Shown here: piece after piece, positions 26,706 to 35,237 of the stretch
Position numbering within the stretch: the stretch's first letter is position 1
Layout of the letters: the number at the start of each line of letters is the position of its first letter
Source of the DNA: Arthrobacter sp. StoSoilB22
Lineage (GTDB): Bacteria; Actinomycetota; Actinomycetes; Actinomycetales; Micrococcaceae
Assembly: GCF_019977315.1 (NCBI RefSeq)
Contig: NZ_AP024652.1
Coordinates: 2,046,001-2,110,000, forward strand
Direction of reading: 5' to 3'
Length of the DNA stretch: 64,000 nt
Translations under genes and position numbers: made by a program
Notes under the pieces: generated by a model
Told to the model about the DNA's origin: nothing
Databases searched by the model: none
Seen by the model: the letters and a program-made list of their open reading frames with translations, nothing else

Positions 26706-27352
26706 TATCCGCGTGCCTCTGCTACTGCTGCGAGGAAGGCTCGGGCTGCTTCGGTGACGCGGGTGAAGTCCCCGTCAGGCTGCCATGCCTTGGTAACGTA
26801 ACTGCCCACGCCGACGCCCGCCACGCCTGCGGCGAACCACTCGCCAACATTTTCCAGTGTGACGCCACCTGCAGGCATGATCGGCAGGTGCGCCAGAGGT
26901 GCGAGCACTGCCTTTGCGTAGGCCACCCCGCCGGCCTCGGTGGGGAAGAGCTTGAGGATGTCAGCTCCTGCCTCGGCGGACTCAACGAATTCCGTGGGTG
27001 TGAAGGCTCCGCTGATGGTTGGCACCTGATAGCGGTTCGCGGTCCGGATCATCGCAGGGTTCAACTGGGGGCTGACGAGGAACTCGGCGCCAGCGCGGAT
27101 GCATTCGTACGCGGAGTGCTCGTCAAGAACCGTTCCCGCACCAACCGCCACTCCGCTTGGTCCATGCTTTGCGGCCAGGCGCCGGATCACCTCGACGGCC
27201 CCGGGAATCGACAGGGTGATCTCCAATGCCCGGAAGCCACCCTCGATGGCAGCCTCCGCGACCTTCTCGGCAACCTCGGCGCTCTCAAGCCGCACAATAA
27301 GGACAGCACCGGACTCGTCGATGGTCTGCAGGGTACGAAGTTTCTTATTCAT
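26705..27352 (-). CDS. KDPG/KHG-family (2-keto-3-deoxy-6-phosphogluconate type) aldolase
   Basis: 215 residues from ATG 27352 (MNKKLRTL, behind GAGAGAGG). The in-frame start at 27466 would run through the operator and is rejected. Class I aldolase marks: AVLIVRLES, ALEITLSIPGA (catalytic Glu), VGAGTVLDEHSAYECIRAGA, LVSPQLNPAMI, ADILKLFPTEAGG with the Schiff-base Lys, and MPAGGVTLENVGEWFAAG. It cleaves a 2-keto-3-deoxy sugar acid (phosphate) to pyruvate and an aldehyde. The operator pair at 27449 stands between it and the divergent Gfo operon. Confidence 0.9.
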   Translation of the reverse strand: MNKKLRTLQTIDESGAVLIVRLESAEVAEKVAEAAIEGGFRALEITLSIPGAVEVIRRLAAKHGPSGVAVGAGTVLDEHSAYECIRAGAEFLVSPQLNPAMIRTANRYQVPTISGAFTPTEFVESAEAGADILKLFPTEAGGVAYAKAVLAPLAHLPIMPAGGVTLENVGEWFAAGVAGVGVGSYVTKAWQPDGDFTRVTEAARAFLAAVAEARG

Positions 27353-27448
27353 GATGGCCTCTCTCTGGCCGGGTGGCTCTTTTGCTCCAGCCAAACCCGG
27401 CTCTATTGATGTTTCGTTGACAAACTCTCCCACCATCCATAGTGTTAT

Positions 27449-27475
27449 TGCAACCGATCTCAGCAACCGATCTCA
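27449..27475. promoter_or_regulatory. tandem LacI-type operator, site pair b, divergent promoter
   Basis: TGCAACCGATCTCA followed by GCAACCGATCTCA, the reverse complement of the pair at 26042. It sits between the aldolase-kinase unit (minus) and the nine-gene plus-strand unit that contains the LacI gene, so autoregulation is expected. Confidence 0.85.
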
Positions 27476-27487
27476 TACAAGGGGGTA

Positions 27488-28480
27488 TTGCGGTTGACTA
27501 AAGTACGAACAATTATTCTTGGTGCATCCCATTGGCATGTTCCACTCTGCGCACAGGCCATGGCCGAAGAACACGACATGATCGCAGTAGGCGACGATGA
27601 TGTCTCCCGTGTGCAGGTGCAGAAACTGGCAGACGGCTGGGGAGCGCCGGTTGAAGCTGACTGGCAGAAACTGGTGGATTTGCCCGACGTCGGACTCGCC
27701 TATGTGTTTGGTCCCCACGAGGGAATGGCAGAAAAGTGCATGGCCCTGATCGAGCGGAAAATTCCGTTCGTCGTGGAAAAGCCATTGGGCACCTCCCTTG
27801 GCGAGCTGGCCACCGTGCGTCAGGCCGCCGAAGCAGCTGGCGTACCGGCCACGGTGCCCCTGGTGCAGCGTGGCGGCCCGACGGACCAATGGCTCGCCAA
27901 GGCAGGCCGGCCAAGTTATCAACGGTCCTCGTTCATTGCTGGTCCGCCATCCCGGTACCTCCACAATGCCAATCCCTGGATGCTCGATCCTTCCAAGGCT
28001 GGGGGAGGCTGCCTGGCCAACCTGGCCCCTCATTTTGTTGACCTGTTTCTACGGGGCACCGGCGAATCAGAGCTGCAGGTGCAATCCCGGCTCTCATCGG
28101 TTCTTCACGGCCAGGATATTGAGGATCACGCAAGCCTTATCCTCACTACGCCCGAGGGCCGCGAAACCATCGTGGAAGTCGGCTACGCATTCCCGGGCTC
28201 GCCGCTGAAGCGGTACTGCAGCTTCACATCGGTCGGCGAAGCGGGATTTGCCGCCGTTGATTCCGACGGCACAGCTACTTTCACGTCGACGGACGGCACC
28301 ACGGTAGTCGACAAGATTAATGTCGACAGCGACCCACTCTACGATCCTTTTGTCAGAAGTGTCGCCCGGACGCTGGAAGATGGATTCCAGGGCCTGACAA
28401 CGCTGGCCCAGCTCGAAGATGTCATGCGCCCCATTTGGCAGGCCTATGACGATCAGCACGGAGGAAGGGAACATGCCTGA
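27488..28480 (+). CDS. Gfo/Idh/MocA-family oxidoreductase
   Basis: 330 residues, TTG start at 27488 (a second TTG at 27494 is equally possible). N-terminal Rossmann IILGASHWHVPLCAQAMAEE, then DVGLAYVFGPHEGMAEKCMA and the family signature VVEKPLGTSLGELA (EKP with the catalytic-zone Lys). C-terminal alpha/beta domain with GGGCLANLAPHFVDLFL (the GxxxDxxxH equivalent, catalytic His). First gene of the operon; its stop overlaps the LacI start. Confidence 0.85.
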   Translation: MRLTKVRTIILGASHWHVPLCAQAMAEEHDMIAVGDDDVSRVQVQKLADGWGAPVEADWQKLVDLPDVGLAYVFGPHEGMAEKCMALIERKIPFVVEKPLGTSLGELATVRQAAEAAGVPATVPLVQRGGPTDQWLAKAGRPSYQRSSFIAGPPSRYLHNANPWMLDPSKAGGGCLANLAPHFVDLFLRGTGESELQVQSRLSSVLHGQDIEDHASLILTTPEGRETIVEVGYAFPGSPLKRYCSFTSVGEAGFAAVDSDGTATFTSTDGTTVVDKINVDSDPLYDPFVRSVARTLEDGFQGLTTLAQLEDVMRPIWQAYDDQHGGREHA

Positions 28481-29468
28481 CTTGAGTATCGACGTCGTCG
28501 CTAAAGCCGCCGGGGTTCACCGGTCAACGGTCTCCCGGGCGTTCTCACGCCCTGAGGCAGTGAAGAGTGAAACGCGCGAGCATATCCTTCGGGTCGCCGA
28601 GGGACTTGGCTACACCATGAGTCCGCTGGCACAGGCGCTTCGTCGCAAGACCAGCAACATCATCCCTCTGATCGTTCCTGACATTACGAACCCGTTCTTC
28701 GCGGAACTTGCCAAGACGATGACACAAGCAGCTGACGAGCGCGGCTACCAACTCATGCTCTGCGTCACCAACGGCGACCCTGCCAAATCCGACGGTTACT
28801 TCACGGCCATGCAGGCGATGTACGCCCCGTTCGGGATTGTGGCCCCCTCCACAAAGGTCGATACCGAGGCGCTGAAGCGATTTGCCTTCGGCCACAGGGT
28901 CGTGGTGATTGACCGCGTGGAAGGCGACGACTCCGTTCCAACGGTTACCGTCGACAGCCGCAAAGGAATCATGCTGGCGTTGGATCACCTGCATTCCCTG
29001 GGGCATACCTCGATCGGATACGTATCCGGTATCGCCGGGACACACACGGCCCAGGACCGGATGGACGCCTATCTGGAGCTCACCGCCCAAAGCGGCAGCA
29101 CACCTGTGGTGCTCGACAGCGGGTCAGACCTCGATGCGGGCACGCGCGGTGCGGAGCATTTCCTGGCTATGGACCATCCACCCACAGCGATCATTGCAGC
29201 CAACGACATGGTGGCTTTCGCGGTGATTTCGGCGCTCGGGCGAAGTGGCCTTCGGGTACCGGAAGACGTGTCGGTCATCGGGTTCGATGGGCTCGCCCTA
29301 GGTGCCCGCTTCAACCCACCACTGACAACTGTGCGGCAGCCAATCGCAGACATGGGACACATCGCCATCGAACTGGCTGAAAAACAAAATGTTGACGGTT
29401 CCGTGGACCATATCGTCCTCGAACCCGAACTTCTGGTCCGCGGCTCCACCTCGGAGCTCCGCAAATGA
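28473..29468 (+). CDS. LacI/GalR-family transcriptional regulator of the catabolic regulon
   Basis: 331 residues from ATG 28473 behind GAGGAAGGG. HTH: IDVVAKAAGVHRSTVSRAFS, hinge helix LAQALRRKTSN, then IIPLIVPDITNPFFAELAKT, IGYVSGIAGTHTAQDRMDAY, TAIIAANDMVAFAVISALGR and VSVIGFDGLALGARFNPPLT. Complete, no defects. Seven matching 14/13-bp operators in three promoters of this cluster make it the obvious regulator; the inducer is presumably the pathway substrate or an early product. Confidence 0.92.
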   Translation: MPDLSIDVVAKAAGVHRSTVSRAFSRPEAVKSETREHILRVAEGLGYTMSPLAQALRRKTSNIIPLIVPDITNPFFAELAKTMTQAADERGYQLMLCVTNGDPAKSDGYFTAMQAMYAPFGIVAPSTKVDTEALKRFAFGHRVVVIDRVEGDDSVPTVTVDSRKGIMLALDHLHSLGHTSIGYVSGIAGTHTAQDRMDAYLELTAQSGSTPVVLDSGSDLDAGTRGAEHFLAMDHPPTAIIAANDMVAFAVISALGRSGLRVPEDVSVIGFDGLALGARFNPPLTTVRQPIADMGHIAIELAEKQNVDGSVDHIVLEPELLVRGSTSELRK

Positions 29469-30031
29469 GCGGGGCGCAGGAGCAGAGGCTTCGGCGCCTG
29501 CCGGGGCTCCAGCACACGGACCACGTCGGTTTGACGGTTCCCAACCTTGAAGAAGGCATTCGCTTCTTCGTAGACGTTCTTGGAGCAGAAGAGTTATACC
29601 GCTCCGAACGCGGGCCGGACGAAGAGTTCATGCCCACGAACTTTGAAGTCCCGGCAGATGCCAAGCTCACGCTCGCCATGTTGCGGCTGCCACCGAATCT
29701 CAATATCGAGCTTTTCGAGTGGAGCAGTGCTGAGCGGCGGGAGACGCCACCGAGGCATTGCGACGCCGGAGGGCACCACCTGTGCTTCGTTGTGGATGAC
29801 GTCGATGAAGCCATTGCCGTGCTGCAGGAGACGCCTGGAGTACGTGTGCTCGGTGAGCGCAAGGAAGTTGCCGGCGATAGCCCGCGCGTAGCCGGCAACC
29901 GCTGGACCTATTTCGTAACCCCTTGGGGCCTGCTGATGGAAATCGTGGATCGATCCCGCGTCCCGGCCCCTCCCCGGCTGGTCGGTCCCACGGACTGGAC
30001 AGCACCTCCAAACACTTCAGAAAGGACATAG
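29465..30031 (+). CDS. VOC-family (glyoxalase/dioxygenase fold) protein
   Basis: 188 residues, overlapping the LacI stop by 4 bp. LQHTDHVGLTVPNLEEGIRF (metal His of the first beta-alpha-beta module), LNIELFEW (Glu), GGHHLCFVVDDVDEAIAVLQ (second module His) and WTYFVTPWGLLMEIVDRS (second Glu). All four metal ligands appear present, so it is probably a metal-dependent isomerase, epimerase, lyase or dioxygenase. Reaction unknown. Confidence 0.82.
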   Translation: MSGAQEQRLRRLPGLQHTDHVGLTVPNLEEGIRFFVDVLGAEELYRSERGPDEEFMPTNFEVPADAKLTLAMLRLPPNLNIELFEWSSAERRETPPRHCDAGGHHLCFVVDDVDEAIAVLQETPGVRVLGERKEVAGDSPRVAGNRWTYFVTPWGLLMEIVDRSRVPAPPRLVGPTDWTAPPNTSERT

Positions 30032-30035
30032 AACA

Positions 30036-30935
30036 ATGCGGCTAGCGGGTCACACACTCGGCACCCCGAACCACACGGTTCCCCAAGCACTTAGTCTCTT
30101 CCGGGCCGCAGGGCTCGATGCGGCCGAAGTCATCTACCAGGACGACTACAAGTCCGGCTTGCCCTTAGGGGACCGGCACTCCGCGACGGAGGCACTCAAA
30201 GCGTCCGAAGGCGAAGGCATACCCATCGTGGGACTAACGCCGTACACCACCGCCATCAACTCACTGGACGATGCCGAATGGCGCAAAGCTGTCGACGAAT
30301 TCCGTGGAGCCATAGATGCCGCACAACTCCTCGGGGCTGACAGGGTCCGCGTCTACGCCGGCTCCTGGCACCCCGGAGACACCGACCACGCTGCGCGGTG
30401 GGGGCAATTGCGCAAAGCCTTGGAGACCCTCGCACCCGAAGCCCATCAAGCTGGCGTCCGCCTTTGCGTAGAGAACCACTTCGGCACGATGACCCAGACC
30501 GCAGCTGACACCGCGGCACTCGTCCGGGAAATTGCCCAGCCGTCCGTCCGCGTGCTCTACGACCAGGCCAACCTGACCTTCACGCACGACGAAAGCTACG
30601 AAGAAGCCTTCGCCGTCCAAGGTGACCTGATCGGCCACGTTCACGTCAAAGACCTCGTCTTCACCGACCCGACGGCGACCTTCCGAGCCTCGGAGACGGC
30701 CAGGGTCAACGCCTCAGAGCGTGCAGTCCGGTCACGTGTGGTCGGAAGCGGCGTTGTACCGTGGTCCCCGATTCTCGCCGCACTGCTGAAGCACGGCTAC
30801 GACGATGTACTGAGCATTGAACTCGAATACCGCTGGCACCCGCAAGATCTCCCCACCCCCGAGGACGGATTTCGGGAATCCGCCGCGGTCCTGCGCTCAA
30901 TGCTCACTGATTTGGCCCAAGTAAGGAACGCCTGA
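30036..30935 (+). CDS. sugar phosphate isomerase/epimerase-type TIM barrel
   Basis: 299 residues from ATG 30036 behind AGAAAGG. Barrel strands carry AAEVIYQDDYKSG, RVRVYAGSWHPGD, VRLCVENHFGTM (Glu), VRVLYDQANLTFTHDESYEE (Asp), IGHVHVKDLVFTDP (His, Asp) and DVLSIELEYRWHP (Glu), the AP_endonuc_2/xylose isomerase metal set. Shares little beyond the fold with the barrel at 23492, so the two act on different steps. Its stop overlaps the next gene's ATG. Confidence 0.88.
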   Translation: MRLAGHTLGTPNHTVPQALSLFRAAGLDAAEVIYQDDYKSGLPLGDRHSATEALKASEGEGIPIVGLTPYTTAINSLDDAEWRKAVDEFRGAIDAAQLLGADRVRVYAGSWHPGDTDHAARWGQLRKALETLAPEAHQAGVRLCVENHFGTMTQTAADTAALVREIAQPSVRVLYDQANLTFTHDESYEEAFAVQGDLIGHVHVKDLVFTDPTATFRASETARVNASERAVRSRVVGSGVVPWSPILAALLKHGYDDVLSIELEYRWHPQDLPTPEDGFRESAAVLRSMLTDLAQVRNA

Positions 30936-31927
30936 TGAACACCAACCGCCTCCGCGTCGGAGTTATCGGCGCCGGCAACATCGCCACCATCGCGCAACTG
31001 CCCACCCTCGTCCAACGGGACGACGTCGAGTTGGCCGCCTTGGTCTCCCGGCGCGAAGATCCCAGCAGCCTGGTGCGGCGCTGGGGCTTCAACGCCGCCT
31101 ACAAGACAGTGGAGGAGATGCTGGCCGCGCAGGAACTGGATGCAGTGTTCGTGCTGACCCCGCGCTCCGAGCACGCCCACGCCGTCGAGCTTTGCCTCAA
31201 CCGCGACGTGGACGTGTTCTGCGAGAAACCGCTTGCCCCAGCGACAGATGAGGCAGAACATCTGGCAGACCTCGCCGACGAGCGGGGACGGATACTCATG
31301 GTTGACTTCAATCGGCGCTATGCACCCGTCTACACGGCCGGCCGGGAGGCTTTTGGCGACAAAGGCGCCACCTTCTGCGTAGCTCAGAAGAACCGCCCTG
31401 GATCCGAATACCGTGCAACGTTCGAGAACGCCATCCACATGGTCGATCTCCTGCGCTGGTACTGCGGGGGCGAACCTGAGCACGTGGCCGCCCACGCTGC
31501 TGGTGAAGATCCTTGGGAAGAAGACGGAATCGCAGCGACTATCCGCTTCAGCACCGGTAACACCGGTGTCCTGATGGCAGCCCGAACAGCGGGAGCATGG
31601 AACGAGAAACTGGACGCCTACGGTGACGGGAAGACCGTCGAAGTCAGGGCGCCCGAAACAGTTTCCACCACCATCAACGGCGTCACTACCTCACGGGAAC
31701 TCAGCGCCGAAGCGTATGGCTGGGCTACTGCGACAGACACCCTCGGATTCTCAGCCGCCGTTCACCATTTCCTTGACCGGGTGGCCGACAGGGCCCAGCC
31801 GCTGACTTCAGGCCGCGAAGCAGTACGCACCCAGCGCCTGCTGGACCAGATCCTCGCCGCGGCCGGCCTGCCCACAGAGGAGCAAACGGGGCGCGAATGG
31901 GCGAGCCACGCAGTCAACGCAAGCTGA
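30935..31927 (+). CDS. Gfo/Idh/MocA-family oxidoreductase
   Basis: 330 residues. RVGVIGAGNIATIAQLPTLV (GxGxxA Rossmann), DAVFVLTPRSEHAHAVELCL, VDVFCEKPLAPATDEAEHLA (EKP), GRILMVDFNRRYAPVYTAGR, then FENAIHMVDLLRWYCG with the conserved DxxxH-type helix read here as IHMVDLLRW. Second of three oxidoreductases of the family in the operon; they probably act at different positions of a ring or oxidise and re-reduce the same position. Confidence 0.88.
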   Translation: MNTNRLRVGVIGAGNIATIAQLPTLVQRDDVELAALVSRREDPSSLVRRWGFNAAYKTVEEMLAAQELDAVFVLTPRSEHAHAVELCLNRDVDVFCEKPLAPATDEAEHLADLADERGRILMVDFNRRYAPVYTAGREAFGDKGATFCVAQKNRPGSEYRATFENAIHMVDLLRWYCGGEPEHVAAHAAGEDPWEEDGIAATIRFSTGNTGVLMAARTAGAWNEKLDAYGDGKTVEVRAPETVSTTINGVTTSRELSAEAYGWATATDTLGFSAAVHHFLDRVADRAQPLTSGREAVRTQRLLDQILAAAGLPTEEQTGREWASHAVNAS

Positions 31928-31955
31928 ATCTTTACTCACGTAAGGAGGTGTCACC

Positions 31956-33242
31956 ATCGCTCTCCTTCGTGCTCGTAGGGATGCATCGGATGTCTTCGGA
32001 GCGGGGAAGCGGCCACTTCGTGGGCGTTTCACCGCCCTTGCCGGCATCCTGCTGGTTGCTTTTAGCGCTCGCGAAGCGGTTTCGGCGGCGTCTCCGCTCT
32101 TGGGCCGAATTGGCACGGACCTTCCCTTTGACGCCCTGACCACAGGAATTCTCGGAATGCTGCCGACCGCCAGCTTCGCAGTGGTGGGCTTCGCTGCCCT
32201 TCCGCTCCTGCGGCGCCTCCAGCTGGAGCACCTCCTGGTGATTGCGATCCTGCTAACTACATTGGGTCAGCTAGGCCGCGCAGTGGGATGGAATGTCCTG
32301 GCATTCCTGGTGTTCACCTGTGTCGCCATGCTCGGGATTGGTCTGGTCAATGTCGTGGCTCCACCTCTCCTGGCGAAGTACTTCCCAGACAGAATCGGGC
32401 TTCTCGCAGCGATCCACGTCACACTCCTGGGTGTCAGCACGGCAGTGGCCGCCCAATTCGCCATTCCCTTGGACGCTCTTTATGGCTGGCGTTTCTCCAT
32501 CGGTATCTGGGCTGCCCTCAGCGCGTTGGCTGCGGTCCCGTGGCTGATTCTTCTTGTGGCCAGAAGGACCGCCGTTGCCCGCTCGGGGGACTATGCAGCG
32601 GAGGGCAGGCAGTTGCCTTCTGCGAATGGAGTCAGACCGTGGCGATCAGCTATCGGCTGGGGCACAGCATTGGTTTTTGCTGGTTGTTCCAGCAATACTT
32701 TTGCGGCGCTCACTTGGCTCCCGGCTGTCCTCGTTGACAGAGGACTGAGCCAGGAAACTGCCGGATCCATGCTGGCGCTCTATTCAATTCTTGCTCTGCC
32801 GGTCGCTTTGATTGTGCCCATGGTTGTTGTGAGGATGTCCCGGCCACTACCTGTTGCCGTCCTGTTTGTCGTAGCTTTCGCCTTAGGCTACGGCGGAATC
32901 ATGATGGCGCCGCCAGCTTCGGCAGCCTTGTGGGTCGTCATTGCCGGGCTGGGCCAGGGCGCCTATTCCTTTGCATTCATCATGATCAATAAGCGAACAC
33001 GAACGCAGTCCGGTTCAGGAAGTCTGTCTGCGTTTTCCCAAGGAACCGGCTATGCCCTCGCAAGCGTCGGCCCGTTCCTTTTCGCGCTCCTGCACACTCC
33101 CGGGGATGGTTGGCTGCCCTCGTTCGGCATGCTCGGTGTCTGGCTCCTGGTGCTTGTGGCAGGGGCCATCATGGTCAACAAACCACGCATGCTTGAAGAC
33201 ACCACAGTCTGGTGCCGCCGTTCCAAGCAACCGATTCACTAA
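31956..33242 (+). CDS. CynX/NimT-family MFS transporter with an unusual (ATC) apparent start
   Basis: About 428 residues if started at 31956. The family N-terminus is clearly coded upstream of the first usual start: RFTALAGILLVAFSAREAVS and AASPLLGRIGTDLP match TM1 of the CynX group (compare the R after TM1). A perfect AAGGAGGTG stands seven bases before ATC at 31956; no ATG, GTG or TTG occurs in this phase between the stop at 31941 and TTG at 32100. Other marks: TCVAMLGIGLVNVVAPPLLA, LLGVSTAVAAQFAIPLDALY. Starting at 32100 would remove TM1. Imports or exports a pathway compound. Confidence 0.78.
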   Translation: MALLRARRDASDVFGAGKRPLRGRFTALAGILLVAFSAREAVSAASPLLGRIGTDLPFDALTTGILGMLPTASFAVVGFAALPLLRRLQLEHLLVIAILLTTLGQLGRAVGWNVLAFLVFTCVAMLGIGLVNVVAPPLLAKYFPDRIGLLAAIHVTLLGVSTAVAAQFAIPLDALYGWRFSIGIWAALSALAAVPWLILLVARRTAVARSGDYAAEGRQLPSANGVRPWRSAIGWGTALVFAGCSSNTFAALTWLPAVLVDRGLSQETAGSMLALYSILALPVALIVPMVVVRMSRPLPVAVLFVVAFALGYGGIMMAPPASAALWVVIAGLGQGAYSFAFIMINKRTRTQSGSGSLSAFSQGTGYALASVGPFLFALLHTPGDGWLPSFGMLGVWLLVLVAGAIMVNKPRMLEDTTVWCRRSKQPIH

Positions 33243-33271
33243 TTTCCGAACCAACTCAAAGGAGAGATTAC

Positions 33272-34306
33272 ATGAGCACCGCTTATGGCCCTGGGCCTGA
33301 TCTTTGCGCCTCCGACATCATGACGACGGCGACACGGCCCCCGCGCGTCGCCGTGGTGGGCGCGGCCGGGTGGGCAGGATCCCGTCATGCCCGGGCTTTC
33401 GCCCAGGTGGGCGCCAACGTCACCCACCTTGTGGAGAAGGACGAACGGGCGGTTTCATTGGCTGACGAGCTGGGCGCGCGCGTGGTGCCCGGCATCCAGG
33501 ACCTTCATTCTGATCAACTGGACTTGGTCGTCGTCGCGCTACCCACCACTCTGCAACCGGAAATCTGTGCAGATTTGCTGAACAGGGGATTCCGGGTGCT
33601 GACGGAAAAGCCCGTGGCGGCAGATACAGCAGGTGCCGCCGTCGTGTCCGCCGCCACAGGAGTGAACGAACGACTCATGGTGGGGTATACACTCCATCAG
33701 CACCCCGCCGTCGAACTCCTTTCCGAGTGGATCCGAGACAACGACGTGATCGCTGTCAACGTTCGATCGGTCGCCCACAAGGAGACCATCGACTCATGGC
33801 GCGCTGATCCGGGTGAGGGCGGCGTTGCGGTGGTAAACGGCATTCATGCCATCGAACTGGTCTCTTCGTGGTTCGAGGGTGACCCAAAAGTCCTTGCCAC
33901 AAGCGTCAGCAGCAGCCTGTACGGGTCTCCGGTACCGGAACACGTCCTTTCCACGCTCGAATTCCCGTCTGGCGTGGTGTTCACTCTGCAGACTTACTGG
34001 TCTCCCTGGCAGGAACCCCAAGGGCTCAACCAGGGAGATTGGAGCCTCACCGTGGATGTTCTGGCCACTGGCGGCCGTATGTTGTGGTCAAACGATTCCC
34101 TTCACGTGTGGAACCGTGACGGCGGACAACAGGAGAAAAACTTCGAGCCCTCGGACCTCTTCCTGCGCCAGGCAGCAGCAGCCGTGAGGTTCTGCAGGGG
34201 TGACGCGCCTGCCGTTACGTTTGCCCAGGCGCTCCGCGCCACGGAAATCGCCGACGCCGTTCAGGCGGCCTCGGCCTCCGGCGCTCCGGAGGTGCCAGCC
34301 CCCTAA
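33272..34306 (+). CDS. Gfo/Idh/MocA-family oxidoreductase
   Basis: 344 residues from ATG 33272 (AAAGGAGAG before it). After ~22 extra residues: RVAVVGAAGWAGSRHARAFA, DLVVVALPTTLQPEICADLL, FRVLTEKPVAADTAGAAVVS (EKP), LMVGYTLHQHPAVELLSEWI, and GEGGVAVVNGIHAIELVSSW with the conserved His in the NGxHxxEL helix. Third family member of the operon. Confidence 0.86.
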   Translation: MSTAYGPGPDLCASDIMTTATRPPRVAVVGAAGWAGSRHARAFAQVGANVTHLVEKDERAVSLADELGARVVPGIQDLHSDQLDLVVVALPTTLQPEICADLLNRGFRVLTEKPVAADTAGAAVVSAATGVNERLMVGYTLHQHPAVELLSEWIRDNDVIAVNVRSVAHKETIDSWRADPGEGGVAVVNGIHAIELVSSWFEGDPKVLATSVSSSLYGSPVPEHVLSTLEFPSGVVFTLQTYWSPWQEPQGLNQGDWSLTVDVLATGGRMLWSNDSLHVWNRDGGQQEKNFEPSDLFLRQAAAAVRFCRGDAPAVTFAQALRATEIADAVQAASASGAPEVPAP

Positions 34307-34365
34307 GCACCAATCGAACCGATCGAAGGTCGACCCGCCGAACCGAGCATTATCGAGTAAGGAAA

Positions 34366-34446
34366 ATGAACATGAAACCAGCACCTCACACTCCGACCGC
34401 ACGAGCACTGCGCTCGAGCTGCACCCGGAACGGAGAGAACCGATGA
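34366..34446 (+). CDS. 26-residue reading frame overlapping the SDR start (leader peptide candidate)
   Basis: ATG 34366 has TAAGGAAA before it and the stop overlaps the start of the SDR gene (ATGA). The peptide is basic, with several Pro, Thr and Arg (MNMKPAPHTPTARALRSSCT...). It may serve translational coupling; no stem-loop pair typical of attenuators is evident. Confidence 0.3.
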   Translation: MNMKPAPHTPTARALRSSCTRNGENR

Positions 34447-35192
34447 GCCTCAAAGACCAAGTGGTCCTGGTAACCGGATCAAGCGGAGGAATCGGCGACG
34501 CCGCGGTCACCGCACTCATAGCCGCCGGAGCCAGGGTCATCGGCGCCGATCGTTCACCCAAAGAGGACCAGTCCTTGGAGGCGTTTTACCCCCTCGACAT
34601 CACCTCGGAACAACAATGCGCTACGGTCATCCAGGACATCCAAGCCCAACACGGCCGTGTTGATGTCCTCATCCATGCAGCAGGAGTGCTCGGCCCCACC
34701 CCGGACATCATGGAAACAACCACCGAAGAGTTCGACTCCATCCTGAGGATCAACGCCACCGCGACCTTCACCATGGTCCGGGAGACCGCAAAATCCATGC
34801 TTGAGACCGGCACGGCCGGCTCCATCGTGGTCCTGTCCTCAGTTGCGGCCAAAGAATCACGCCTCAACTACCTGCCCTACAACGCGAGCAAGCTCGCCGT
34901 CCTCCACATCATGTGGTCCTTTGCCGAACTGCTCGGACCCAATGGAATCTCTGTAAACGCGATCGCACCAGGACCGGTGAACACACCCATGTGGGCACAA
35001 TTTGCCCGGGATTCCGGTCCGGACGCTGCAGCCAACCGAGCGAAGAGGGCAGCGCAGCTGCCGATGCGCCGGTTCGCTGAACCCGATGAAGTAGCCCGGG
35101 CCATCCTGTTCCTTTCAGATCCCGACAACCGCTACATCACGGGGGTGTCCTTGGACGTGGCCGGCGGGGCACATCTGGGAATAGGAACCTGA
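34443..35192 (+). CDS. SDR-family oxidoreductase
   Basis: 249 residues from ATG 34443 behind GGAGAGAAC. VVLVTGSSGGIGDAAVTALI (TGxxxGxG), DVLIHAAGVLGP, SIVVLSSVAAKESRLNYLPY and NASKLAVLHI (Ser, YxxxK), VNAIAPGPVNTPMWAQFARD and the C-terminal YITGVSLDVAGGAHLG. The D after strand 2 (IGADRS) suggests NAD. Eighth gene of the plus-strand operon. Confidence 0.9.
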   Translation: MSLKDQVVLVTGSSGGIGDAAVTALIAAGARVIGADRSPKEDQSLEAFYPLDITSEQQCATVIQDIQAQHGRVDVLIHAAGVLGPTPDIMETTTEEFDSILRINATATFTMVRETAKSMLETGTAGSIVVLSSVAAKESRLNYLPYNASKLAVLHIMWSFAELLGPNGISVNAIAPGPVNTPMWAQFARDSGPDAAANRAKRAAQLPMRRFAEPDEVARAILFLSDPDNRYITGVSLDVAGGAHLGIGT

Positions 35193-35237
35193 AACACCCG
35201 ACAGAGACGGGTCCCTGACCTACGAAGGAGACACTTA

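Noticed and set aside
27353-27466. Aldolase start at 27466
   Set aside because: Would place the LacI operators inside the coding region; the family N-terminus begins at ATG 27352 with its own ribosome site.
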